Positions 13,745 through 24,669 of a stretch of DNA of 64,000 nt are shown in pieces. Numbering within the stretch: position 1 is the stretch's first letter; every line of letters starts with the position of its first letter. The position numbers were made by a program, and so were the translations under genes. The stretch comes from Pseudisothecium myosuroides. Taxonomy: Eukaryota > Streptophyta > Bryopsida > Hypnales > Lembophyllaceae. A model generated the notes under the pieces. It ran no database searches, was not told where the DNA came from, and saw only the letters and a program-made list of their open reading frames with translations. The DNA lies in assembly GCA_951799445.1 (NCBI GenBank), contig OX637295.1:10850001-10914000 (forward strand), written 5' to 3'.

Positions 13745-14730
13745 ACATTGAAAAATACTTGGGAAGAATGCCCAAATATGATAAATATCTTTTGTAGCTA
13801 TTATTAAATTTTCATTTCATAAAACTTCAAGCCTTGATAACTTTTGCACATTGCATCCAATATTCCAAATTATACATCTTTTGGTGATATATTAGAATCT
13901 TCTTTCATTCGCCCCTCCAACAAAAAATAGAAAAAATTCTAGTTATTGTATTCCAATACAAAACTATTGCTAATAGTACTCAAACAAAAGCAATCAAACA
14001 ATTAACGCAATAGTTTGAGTAGTATAAGACCCCTTACACTAATGAAATGAGTTATGGATTTATAGATGAGTATGATTTAATTAGAGTGCATATATGTGGA
14101 CAAATTTTAAATGAAACTTGCAATGGATGAAAGTTGAATTAAGTAGCTAGATGAATTGATGAACATGGAACATTTGATTAAAGGATCTTGAAAATAAATG
14201 AAATGGATAAATGTGGATGAAGTTGATGAAGTTGGATGAAAATCAGATGCAATAGATGATAGTGTGAATGTATAATGACATTTGGATGAAAAAAATCATT
14301 TGATATTGGATGAAAATAGGGTAGGCTTCATTTCATGTTGAATTTTTTGTAAGCTGCCATATAATTAGTGCACCTTTCAAATTCACAACTAGAATTTTAC
14401 AACGACTGCATCTAATGTTATTACAGATGGTAGCACTAATTGAATTAACTAGAGATTGGAGGAAGTGGAGAATGCGGATTCGGATGCAACCACAGGTACG
14501 GTGAATTGGAAGCACTCATCCCTTTAATTTGAATGCGCACATGCATCTAGTTTGAATTAGTTTGAATGTGCACAACAGACCCATAAATGTTAGGCCTCAA
14601 TGCATTGCATTCCAACCTATTAGTTACATTATGGTTGATATGTGATCCCGTATGTGATCAGCTTCACAGAATCCTTCAACATCATGAATTTGTAAGACTA
14701 AATTCATAACATCCTCATTTTGCTAGACAT
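13745..14730 (+). repeat. Copy of the PAH-gene upstream segment
   Basis: This stretch aligns in order with 30,090-31,450, which lies upstream of the PAH-type gene at 31.8 kb. It also aligns, inverted, with about 62,150-62,900. The shared block near 14,475 (GGATGCAACCACAGGTACGG) is the clearest anchor. It is probably a duplicated promoter-distal segment rather than coding sequence. Confidence 0.55.
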
Positions 14731-14810
14731 GAATTCATTATAATTGTAAACTCTTAAGTTGAAACTTGATAAATAATTAAATAGAGCGAGAACAGAAAAC
14801 TTAAATTCAT

Positions 14811-15003
14811 GGGCAATTTCATTAAAATGGCGATATTATTCTAAAATGGCATGAAAACAGTTTAGAATGGCCGTTGTAAATCTATATTTGTCCTATATGG
14901 TTTAGAATGGCCGTTTTGAAATCTATACCTATCCTAGATGGTGAAAATGACACACCGTCAAAGTGGCACTTGGAATACCACCATTTTAAATAATGAAATT
15001 GCC
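14811..15003. repeat. MITE, GGGCAATTTCATT family
   Basis: Inverted ends read GGGCAATTTCATT and AATGAAATTGCC. The interior is nearly the same as 62,254-62,443 and related to 30,427-30,706. It is about 190 bp with no coding capacity. Confidence 0.75.
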
Positions 15004-15785
15004 TATGAATTTATTTATTACCAAAACTTGAGATTGCCTTTGTATTTGGTGAGCTCTTGATCCTTTCAGGCTCTGAAGTCACATCGCAAGTCTACTCATC
15101 ACTCAACGCAGTCCCGCTGCTTATCATGCACTACATACAATGATTGTTTTTCCAGGTCGAGTAATCTTGAATCCATTTGGCTCTGTTAGTTCGGGTTCAT
15201 TTTGTGCACTCTTGCTCAAGGTTGTCTAATCTGACGTGAAGTTGGCTTTTCCCGTTGGGATGTCCATCAACATCGGTTCGGATGCATCAAGATGTGTCAG
15301 AATTTAAGTCAACCAAAAAAAATAAATTGGGATCTCGATGGATGCTGGGTTTGGATCCTAACATGCCGTCGATCAAGCGGACGTCTGGACGTGACGTGAC
15401 GGGGACAACCCTGCTCCCGTTGTGGGTCATTGCATTGTGTTGGGGGTTGGTAGCTCATTCCCTTGAACATTAGTACATTACTGTGTGCCTCGATTAGCGA
15501 CTTCAACCATCGTCATTTTTCAGCGTGCATTAGATACTTTCTACTGTTCTTTCATTGATCAAATTAGAATTAAAATGACGCTCTAACTTGGAGACTGAGT
15601 GAGGCTATCTATGTGCATTAATTTAGTATCCCGTCTTGTGTGCTTAGAATCTAATGCTAACATGCATTAATTTAGTATCGCGTCATGTGTGCTTAGAATC
15701 TGGGACCGGACTCTTTTTCTAGTGGATGAATTTTTTTGCAATTGGCGCTTTAATCATTAGGTTCTAGTGCATTGGCGTTAGCCAA

Positions 15786-16596
15786 ATGATGGCTCCCAGA
15801 ATTGTTGCACTAAAGGTGCTCTTGCTCTTGCTTCTTGGCATGATGGTTTGCGTAGAGTCCTAGTTTTGAGAGCCTCACGCCAATGTTTACATATTAGATG
15901 CTATGGTTATACCCAGAGCCCCAGTTGTGGAGGACCCACCCATTGCTCTCCTTTCTAAGCTGTCATTAGAAAAATTCAGCCCTCGGGAGGGCCGCGAGTT
16001 TTGGACCCCCCGAGTGCATTAAGGGAGGAATTCAGCTGCTGCTGACGTGGCACTACTCGTTCCACGTCAGCGACACGTCAGGTTTTCATACTTTTTAAAT
16101 ATTTTTTTATTTTTTTAATATTAAAAAAAAAAAAAATTATTTAAAAAAAAAAAATACTTTTTTTATTTTCCTGTAATTGCACTGCGGGGCGCCGAAAATC
16201 AAATCCTTAATGGCCCTCCACAGGGCTCAGATTTTTTGTAATGTCCAGGAGGTACCAATTGCTGCATCCGCTCCTCAACCTCCGAAGAGGACCATTGCAT
16301 ACCACCTATGACATTTTGATTGGATGGTGACTTTTGTTAACGGAGTAACATACGCCATTATATTTGCAACTTTAGTGGGGCTTTTATATTTGTTGGTTTA
16401 CACTTTGGTTTGGGTAATCATTGGGAGACGCTGGATAGAAGCTTGTTTCCGAGCATTTCCCGATTGTCTTTGCTTTGCAAAGTGGCGACACAACCCCGCC
16501 CCCGCCCTCGCCCCCGCCCTCGCCCCCACCCTCGCCCCCACTTCGGCCCCTACCCTTGCCAATGTCATGGACCCGGAGAATGGGGACAATCAGTAA
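15786..16596 (+). pseudogene. Decayed signal-peptide/membrane-protein gene split by a MITE
   Basis: ATG codons at 15,786 and 15,789 open a frame whose first ~25 residues are a typical secretion signal (a run of six leucines, then GMMVC). In-frame stops follow (TAG 15,861; TGA 15,867), then a proline-rich stretch. A 280-bp MITE interrupts at 15,963/16,244; removing it restores exactly the same frame. After one more TGA the frame continues through 16,324-16,596. That part is 90 residues: a strong transmembrane helix over residues ~5-35, a cysteine-containing basic segment, and an Ala-Pro repeat tail coded by a GC-rich tandem repeat. I do not recognise the family. The 16,324 frame could alternatively be a small active gene. 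Confidence 0.4.
15964..16243. repeat. MITE, 280 bp, CATTA-ended
   Basis: Ends read CATTAGAAAAATTCAGCCC on the left and its near complement on the right. GC-rich inner ends include paired CACGTCAG motifs, and the centre is an A/T run. It has the same architecture as the copies at 12,344 and 63,483. Confidence 0.7.
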
Positions 16597-17214
16597 ATAT
16601 TGATCGAGAACAATGCCTCGGGCACTCAGTAGTGGCTCTAGTGGTAGGTATAGCTAGCAGTGGCTTGCTTCCGTTTTGGCTAGTGTTGACTTATAGTCAT
16701 TGATAGTGCTATTGCTCTTTGTCAAGTCTATAATGACCGAAATGGTTTGGTCTGTTTTTCTGTTTTTCTGTTTTTCGCAAGCTACGGTTGCAACAAGATC
16801 TTGACTATTGGGTGGCCTGGATACCTAAGAAATCATTGATATTTTATGCTGTTTATAGTTTCATAAAACCTCGTGAAATGCATGAACTCCCTGAAGCGTC
16901 TTCATTTTATAAAGTTTGCAATTCCTATGCATCAAGAAAAACTACAACCTCCTATGATTGAATCTCGAATTTGTAAATTGAAATTGTTTCGGCGAGCCAA
17001 CTCTCATAATTTGCAAAAAATAGAGATATTATTTCGGTTCCTACTAATTCATAAAATCTTGTTGAATGTGTCCATCCATCCACACGTTGAATTAAACGGA
17101 CACAAAATTCTACATTGACAAAATGAAGGCTAATAATAAAGCGATGAGATTGATGATTTGCAACTAAATTGGCAGAGAGGGTGACAGACACACTAATAAT
17201 CAATTGTGAGAGGA
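16597..17214. other. No gene recognised
   Basis: Non-coding. There is a short run of TTTTTCTG repeats near 16,755. The open frames near 16,873-17,203 on both strands have no recognisable content. Confidence 0.5.
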
Positions 17215-17394
17215 AAATGGGTGCCTTTTTATACTTTTCAGGGGCATCCTTCTCCTCTCTTCCTACCTAACTAATTCTATCCTAATTTGAACTTTTCATC
17301 CACATACTAGGACTTATATTTTGTCCTTCGGGGTTTGACTACCCCCCAATTCACCAAAGTACTTGCCAGCCTTGTCAACCTCTTATCATATAAT

Positions 17395-17595
17395 CTTCAA
17401 TCTTTGTAAGAATTTTTCAACTTTTGTAAGAACCTTATCAACCCTTTTAAAAATCTTGTCAACCCTTGCAAGATTCTCGTCAACCCTTGTAAGAACCTTG
17501 TCAACCCTTATAAGATTCTCGTCAATTTTTATAAGAACCTTGTCAAACCTTGTAAGATTCTTGTCATGTCCCTTGTAGATTCTTGTTGACCTCAA
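17395..17595. repeat. ~22-bp imperfect tandem repeat
   Basis: Repeated units of the form CTTGTAAGAACCTTGTCAAC, about nine in a row with drift. They leave a repetitive open frame on each strand, which I regard as a by-product. Confidence 0.75.
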
Positions 17596-17826
17596 AGCTA
17601 GACTCCTCCCTTAGGTTCTTCCATTTAGGTATAGGTGTGAAATCCTAGCGCCAATTAGGACCCTAAAAAAGGTAAAAAATTAGTTTGTAGGGGTTGCCTT
17701 TTATGGAAAAAGCAACTTGCCCATGGTCTCTAGGAGATGCAAGGGGGTGAGAAAAGATCCATTTTGGGCCTCATTCCGACTTCATGTGTTCTCGGAATGC
17801 CGGTCAACTTCCACCATCATCTTTAA

Positions 17827-18749
17827 CCCCTAAAGGACCGTTTGTTCCGTCGGGGGACAATTTAGATCCAGGTAGGTTTCTATTGTTTCAATTTGTGATA
17901 AGAAATTTTGGGATTTTTTGAGGTTGTATAGTTTTGTAAGAGCTTCATGAATATATAAATTTTATTTCAATCGGTACCCGGAAGCAAAGGTTACAGCACA
18001 ATAAGCCAAAAACGGATTTCGGCGGGTAGTACAAAAAAATCACAAAAATTCAAAATTAATTAAATTTTTTTTTTTCTAAAATATTATATTTTTGTCTACA
18101 TGAAGCTTTGATTCATTCAATTTGGACTTGTGATGAAAAAGTTATGGACAATCTTAGTTTTATAGACAATCTAAACATCTTCTTGAAAAAATAACTCATA
18201 GGATTCATTTTTGAATGCAATTTTTACAATTTTCAAAAAAAATTGTTAGACATGGTTAAATTATTTTGCTTGCTAGAACAATCTCACCTTTGGGATTATT
18301 GTATTTCAATTCCATCTTAAAGCTATTAATGATTTTGTTTTTCCTTCATTCTTGAATCTACTTTTGCTTAACAATTTTTTAATGAGTGAAAATTAAGTTT
18401 TTTTTCCTAAATTTTTTTTCCTAGATTCTCAACTCAAATATTCAACATAAAAAGTTAAAAAATCAAAATCAATAGTACAAAAATTTTTAATTAAAAATAT
18501 TCAAAGCCAAAAAATCTAGTCTTACAGGGTGTAAAAAAACTTGTTTTCTTCACTTTCGATGCAAATATCTTGCAATCCAGGCGGTCAAAGTTTATGAAAT
18601 TTCTTCCATACATATTTTTATTAGTCTAGTATAAGATCCTATGATTAGATATGCAAAAAAGAATAATTTTAAAATTTTTTTTACTCTTCGCAATAGAAAT
18701 GACAGTTTCAAGTGTTTTTTGATGGAAAAAAGCCTCGAACCTTTAGGAG
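17827..18749. mobile_element. TTAA-flanked non-autonomous DNA transposon, copy G
   Basis: Begins CCCCTAAAGGACC after TTAA (17,823-17,826) and ends CCTTTAGGAG before TTAA (18,750-18,753). It is inserted in repeat R1, whose sequence resumes on the far side as in the 51.9-kb copy. Confidence 0.75.
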
Positions 18750-19470
18750 TTAATTCTGTTAATTGTCAGGGAATCTCGCCTGTGCGGGTACTACTGGCTA
18801 TCAAATGTCTTGAAACTTGTCGGAGCACGTTATTAACATAAAAGAAGCTATTTTAATTTTTAATGGGATTTTACCGCCACCTCGGAATTTTTCATGAATT
18901 TCCCTTCCTAGTCTTTAGCAGTTGACCACCTGGACAAGCATCTTCTGACTATCAAAAAAATTCGGGACTTTTTGTGGGACCTCCCATGAAATCCCTCAAA
19001 GTAGGTGCAAGCTTTCTTTGGGTTTGGCACCCTAGTCAAGGGGAAATTAAAATCTCACCTCTTTGTTTTAAGTTAGGTTGACTGGGGAATCTTTCACTAG
19101 TGGGAGAATCCGGATGAATTGACTCCGCGCCTTGTCCCCTGTCTTGCTCTGACTCTACATCATCCATCATTGGTGGTAGATTCCCTCTACCGGATTACTT
19201 TGCGATGGTAACTCCTATAGGCCACGGTCGGGTATTTCGTATGTTTCATCGGTGTAATCGAGAAACTAACCTTCTCAATCTACGGATCCGGCAAGGAGCC
19301 TCTAACCATGATTAGAAGCTAATTCAAGAAGGTCTAGACTAACCAAGGTGGTTTTGTCCAAACCGCTTAACTTCCTACTAACTCTAGTTTTTAATCTATA
19401 TACAAACAGGTAATTGATACATTCTAGACCTAAAACTCTATTTTAGACCAAATACTATATTGGCATGTGA

Positions 19471-20563
19471 GGGTGATTGCACGAAACACTTAAAGCACTT
19501 TGTCACACCCTAATTTTCGGTTTTTGGTTTTGCCATAACTTCTGTGTTTTAGCTCCAAATGACTCAAAATTTATAGGGAAGCTACTCATAACCATTATAC
19601 ACCTTGAATAATTTTTTGGTAATTTTCAAAAATAATTTACTATTTTTAAACAGCCCCGATAAATTCTCACAATGGGTGATTTAGGGGGGGTTTGCACTTT
19701 TTTAAACCCAAAAAAAACGAATTTTGAGCTGAAATTTGGAGAGAATGGTCTTCTAGTAGACTTATATCTACTGTCCAAAGGATTTTAAAAAAAAATTATT
19801 TTCATGTGGTGTACAAGTCCACAAAGGGAGCTCCTTTCTGCATTTTTTTCCAAAGGTATGAAACATTATTTTGGTGCTTTTTTTGGTCAAAATCCATCAC
19901 CTAAAAGTTTTCTCAAATAGAAAATTTTTAGTCTTTATAAAATTAAAAAAAACTATTTTTTACAAATTAAAATGTCAAAAGTGGTATTTTCTTCACCGGT
20001 TTTAGGGTGAATTCTATGTCCAAAAAACCGGTGAAGAAAATACCACTTTTAACATTTTAATTTGTAAAATATAGTTTTATTTTATTTTAAAAAGACTAAA
20101 AATTTTCTATTTGAGAAAACTTTTAGGTGATGGATTTTGACCAAAAAAAGCACCAAAATAATGTTTCATACCTTTGAAAAAAAATGTAGAAAGGAGCTCC
20201 CTTTGTGGACTTGTACACCACATGAAAATAATTTTTTTTAAAATCCTTTGGACAGTAGATATAAGTCTACTAGAAGACCATTCTCTCCAAATTTCAGCTC
20301 AAAATTCGTTTTTTTGGGTTTAAAAAAGTGCAAACCCCCCCTAAATCACCCATTGTGAGAATTTATCGGGGCTGTTTAAAAATAGTAAATTATTTTTGAA
20401 AATTACCAAAAAATTATTCAAGGTGTATAATGGTTATGAGTAGCTTTCCTATAAATTTTGAGTCATTTGGAGCTAAAACACAGAAGTTATGGCCAAAACA
20501 AAAACCAAAAACTAGGGTGTGACAAAACGCAACAAATAGTACAGGTGTTTCGTGCAATCACCC
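19471..20563 (+). mobile_element. Long foldback transposon F1, 1,093 bp
   Basis: Starts GGGTGATTGCACGAAACAC and ends with the complement. The arms are ~530 bp inverted repeats around a short centre containing ACCGGT motifs. The left flank is GTGA but the right flank is TGAA. The matching flank is found beside F2 (see the inversion finding). The end structure fits a DNA transposon with 4-bp target duplication; the superfamily is not assigned and there is no transposase. Confidence 0.85.
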
Positions 20564-21182
20564 TGAACTTCATTGGGAACAAAGTACTTGGGAGTTCTCT
20601 CATTAAACATTGCTTAGACATTGCTCTAAAATTGCTTCTTGCAAATGTTGCTCAATCGTTGCTCTATTCCTGGCAGCACTACAGACATTGCTACCAAACG
20701 TTGCAAACCCCCCCTTATTCTAGTAGTGATGAAAGTGGAAAATGGATGAAATTTAGATGTATGTTGGATGCATATCGTACTATTTACAATAGTGTAAAAA
20801 TAGAGGAGTGTCTTGATGTGTACAAGTGCAATAAACTTTGCCATAGCATACTTTGAAAGTACATGCCACATATTACCAGCTCTTACCCAGTAACCCATAG
20901 ACTATTGAAGACCTTTAGTTCTTCACCAATGAAACCCAGTCAAGATCGAGTTCACTATATATAATATACGTTCAATTGGAGGTCGGTTTTTTGGTCAGGC
21001 CGGTTGATCTTAAGCATGCACACATCATCACAATTAAATCCTAAACAAGAAGATATGGCCACATGTGAGCTTTCAATTTGTCACTTGGGACTTATAGTTT
21101 GTTCCCTCAAATTTTGCAATTTAAATTATAATTATAGGTAAAAAACGCAAAAAAGAGTGTAGAGCCAAAATAGGCATGTCAC
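20564..21182 (-). other. Inverted segment between F1 and F2
   Basis: This 619-bp spacer lies between oppositely oriented near-identical foldback elements. Its right 120 bp (21,063-21,182) continue repeat R1, but in reverse orientation relative to the left part at 19,470. Undoing the inversion rejoins R1 and makes both foldback elements carry perfect 4-bp target duplications. Confidence 0.8.
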
Positions 21183-22275
21183 GGGTGATTGCACGAAACA
21201 CCTGTACTATTTGTTGCGTTTTGTCACACCCTAGTTTTTGGTTTTTGTTTTGGCCATAACTTCTGTGTTTTAGCTCCAAATGACTCAAAATTTATAGGAA
21301 AGCTACTCATAACCATTATACACCTTGAATAATTTTTTGGTAATTTTCAAAAATAATTTACTATTTTTAAACAGCCCCGATAAATTCTCACAATGGGTGA
21401 TTTAGGGGGGGTTTGCACTTTTTTAAACCCAAAAAAACGAATTTTGAGCTGAAATTTGGAGAGAATGGTCTTCTAGTAGACTTATATCTACTGTCCAAAG
21501 GATTTAAAAAAAAAATTATTTTCATGTGGTGTACAAGTCCACAAAGGGAGCTCCTTTCTGCATTTTTTTCCAAAGGTATGAAACATTATTTTGGTGCTTT
21601 TTTTGGTCAAAATCCATCACCTAAAAGTTTTCTCAAATAGAAAATTTTTAGTCTTTATAAAATTAAAAAAAACTATTTTTTACAAATTAAAATGTTAAAA
21701 GTGGTATTTTCTTCACCGGTTTTTTGGACATAGAATTCACCCTAAAACCGGTGAAGAAAATACCACTTTTGACATTTTAATTTGTAAAAAATAGGGTTTT
21801 AGTTTTTTAAAAAGACTAAAAATTTTCTATTTGAGAAAACTTTTAGGTGATGGATTTTGACCAAAAAAAGCACCAAAATAATGTTTCATACCTTTGGAAA
21901 AAAATGCAGAAAGGAGCTCCCTTTGTGGACTTGTACACCACATGAAAATAATTTTTTTTTAAAATCCTTTGGACAGTAGATATGAGTCTACTAGAAGACC
22001 ATTCTCTCCAAATTTCAGCTCAAAATTCGTTTTTTTGGGTTTAAGAAAGTGCAAACCCCCCCTAAATCACCCATTGTGAGAATTTATCGGGGCTGTTTAA
22101 AAATAGTAAATTATTTTTGAAAATTACCAAAAAATTATTCAAGGTGTATAATGGTTATGAGTAGCTTCCCTATAAATTTTGAGTCATTTGGAGCTAAAAC
22201 ACAGAAGTTATGGCCAAAACAAAAACCAAAATTTAGGGTGTGACAAAGTGCTTTAAGTGTTTCGTGCAATCACCC
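21183..22275 (-). mobile_element. Long foldback transposon F2, 1,093 bp
   Basis: Nearly the exact reverse complement of F1 and the same length. Its asymmetric end sequences and centre are flipped relative to F1. The left flank is TCAC and the right flank is TTCA. Confidence 0.85.
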
Positions 22276-23697
22276 TTCACCATCTAGGACTTTATCCCAT
22301 AAGCATTGTCCTTGGTGAGACTCCCATGAAGTATAATAGACTTGTCTCTCCCACTAAGTATACAACAAATACTTCATTTACAAGAAGTACAATCTACAAT
22401 ATTGTACAATGTATATTGTATAGTATTTTATACTATTGGTATATATTTTATATAGTATAAATATAATATATTGTACAATTTTTTATACCATATGTTTTGT
22501 ATAGTATAAATATTGTATATTGCACAATGTAAATATTGATGTTTCATTGGTCAAGAATATTAAATATCTATCCTCCCTAAATTAAATGAATTATTGGGAA
22601 CAAATGTTCCTAATGAAGAGAACAAATAAAACTACATGGGAACTTAGGTTTAGCCGTTCCCATACACACAACAAATGTTGCTAAATGCATGTACCAAAAC
22701 GTTGCTTCACCTGAACAACGTTTCTGGTCAGCCTTAAAACAACGTTTGAAGGTCCCCAGAAGTTTGCTTCTCTAGTGTATTGAGCAACGTCCTGGGTGAT
22801 GCAAAGGGTACCTAATTCTAGTAGTGCATCCAAAATAAATATAAATCCTTCCAAGTGTTCACACTAATTAGAAAGCAATCATTCAACATTCATCCAACTT
22901 TGTGTGAAGGAGTCTTGGCTTCTCGCTCCACTAAAAGTTGCCATCAATCAAATAGATGAATAAGAAATTCAAAAGGTGTGCTGGGTTGTTGGCATGAGAG
23001 TCCAAGGTGACAAGTTTAGGGTTGATTTCAAGCACATCAAATTTAGCAGTTTAAAACTCATGTTTATTCACACTAATGGGGTCTAGAAAAGTAATGCAAC
23101 TTAAGACCATAAGGACCTCATATTGAAAATCACTAATGTGAAAAATTTCCTGACAAGGTAAATGGTTCAACAACAATTATAGGACCACTTTCCACACTAT
23201 AGACCTCAATATGAAGTCCCCATTGAATGTGAACCTAGGATCCCCTATTCACTTCCAACAACACCTATCACATATTAATCACAGAGTGACATACATAATA
23301 AATACTTAGTATAGTTGAATAATTTTAAGAATGAAAAGTATAGAAATCCATGGATGAAAACTCTTTACCAAGTAAACTATCCTGGCAATAGTTCGATTTA
23401 CAAAAGACAGTTGGTTGCCTATCCTTTGATAGTTTGATGTGTAGACCAAAACCACATCAATTATATTCATATGAAGCTAGCAAAAATAAAGCTCATGAGA
23501 AATGAAGGCTTTGCTCAAATGCAAACTAGCATTGAACAATCTTTATTAAAAAAACACAGAAAAGTTCATGAGAACTTCTTAGATCCAATGATAACAACAA
23601 AGAAACTTGTGCCGTCAAGCTTGTTGTTAACAAAGAAAGACATGATCAAAAGCTAGACCAAGCTCTTTCATGAGAGTAGCTAGGATGGACTACTCCT
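22276..23697. other. No gene recognised
   Basis: Contains an AT-rich stretch of TATTGTACAAT-like palindromes at about 22,390-22,530. No open frame has recognisable content. Confidence 0.6.
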
Positions 23698-24006
23698 TCA
23701 CTCGGGCACGGTGCACTGGCAGCCTTCTGGAAGAAACGTGTTGAAGGTGACCAACAAGTCAGGGTGACCTTTGAACAATTCCTCTGCGTGGGTGACCAGG
23801 CTCCGGAGATGAAGCCCATGCTCCCTGTAGTCTCGCAGCAGCATCACCAACTGGCGGTACATATATTCTTCCGCAGCCTTCACATCAATCACGAACTTGA
23901 TCGCGGCCTCCGACATGTGGGCGTCCTGGAGCGTAGGTGCGGGTACACCCGAGAGCACAGGGCTCTCGATGGAGCCATCGTTGCTACCATCGAAAAGTAA
24001 CCCCAT
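23698..24006 (-). CDS. Single paired-amphipathic-helix (SIN3-type PAH) protein, main exon
   Basis: The 102-residue frame ends at a TGA (23,698-23,700). Residues ~33-95 match the PAH repeat of SIN3 corepressors: an AIKFV...VK helix, YRQLVMLLRDY, then EELFKGHPDLL and FNTFLPEG. The last two are the classic LF-x-GH-xx-L and FN-x-FLP-x-G signatures. In SIN3 each PAH forms a four-helix bundle that binds short amphipathic helices of repressors. SIN3 proteins have several PAH domains in >1,000 residues; here only one is seen. The exon probably starts a little upstream, at an acceptor near 24,026 (GCGTACAG) that aligns with the acceptor of the paralogue at 32,253. Upstream exon(s) and a TATA box lie at 24.1-24.7 kb. 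It could act as a competitor or adaptor, but that is inference. Confidence 0.7.
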   Translation of the reverse strand: MGLLFDGSNDGSIESPVLSGVPAPTLQDAHMSEAAIKFVIDVKAAEEYMYRQLVMLLRDYREHGLHLRSLVTHAEELFKGHPDLLVTFNTFLPEGCQCTVPE

Positions 24007-24026
24007 TCTTTGAGGTTTGTCTCTCT

Positions 24027-24658
24027 GTACGCAACAAAAGCAAAGCAGTTGACCCTGTAGTGTCAGCCTCGAACATTACATCATTTCTTGTCTGCAGCTT
24101 GTTTGCGGCAAATAGCTGTATGAACCCCGACCAACAATCTAAACAAGGAAATGGAATAAATATGTAAGCAAAATGGCAAATTATAGGCGTGTAACATAGT
24201 TATAGGAGATGGACCGATCCGATCCAAAAAAGCCAATGCCGGGGTAAGTAGGGTCAGGTTACAACCTAACTAATAATCGTTGTAGCTTGTTTGTGGGAAA
24301 CATATATTTGTACAAACAAAAAACAGAAACAATCCGAGAGTTGCAGGGCCCGTGTGTATATATATGTCAACCAGGGGTTGCTCTGGTTGAAGTCAAGAAA
24401 GGCCCAGCTAGTGCGCATACAAAGTAACCATAGCCTGTAACAATTACAACCTACAAGTTCACAAGAAGAAATAATTAAACGAGCAAGAATTCCACGGATT
24501 GATGTCCTACTCTGCAGCCCATCCGTCAAGCTGATCAGCAACAAAAAGTTCATCGAACCAGCAACTTACAACGCAAGTAGAATTCCTCAGAAGCTCCCTC
24601 TCAAGGACGAAGATGGAAACTCGTAAAGAAAGTGAACTGCTGCGACATTTGGATTGTG
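24027..24658 (-). other. 5' exon/intron region of the PAH gene
   Basis: Reading minus, 24,630-24,600 resembles the first transcribed bases of the paralogue at 31.8 kb (GCAGCAGTTCACTTTCTT against GCAGCAGGTCACTTTCTT). A GTAAGTTGC donor follows in the right place. A block with CTGCAGACAAGAA near 24,095 is also shared with 32,180. The exon structure could not be completed. Confidence 0.45.
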
Positions 24659-24667
24659 CTCTTATAG
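24659..24667 (-). promoter_or_regulatory. TATA box of the PAH gene
   Basis: CTATAAGAG on the minus strand lies in a block (TTTCTATAAGAGCACA) conserved with 31,785-31,793, ahead of the transcribed region. Confidence 0.6.
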
Positions 24668-24669
24668 AA

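Larger units (their letters stand above)
17215..19470 (+). repeat. Interspersed repeat R1, copy 1 (left part)
   Basis: Outside the nested copy G, this region aligns with about 51,480-52,650. Shared blocks include GATGCCGGTCAAC-like sequence before the nested element, then AATCTCGCC, then ACCAAATACTATA near the right end. The remainder of this copy is found in reverse at 21,063-21,182 because of an inversion. It has no protein-coding content and may be part of an LTR-type or other long element. Confidence 0.55.

Noticed and set aside
17386..17595. Repetitive minus-strand protein (VDKVLTRVDENL repeats)
   Set aside because: It is a by-product of a 22-bp tandem repeat open on both strands.
20458..20856. 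132-codon plus-strand frame
   Set aside because: It starts in a foldback arm and runs into the inverted spacer, with no protein features.
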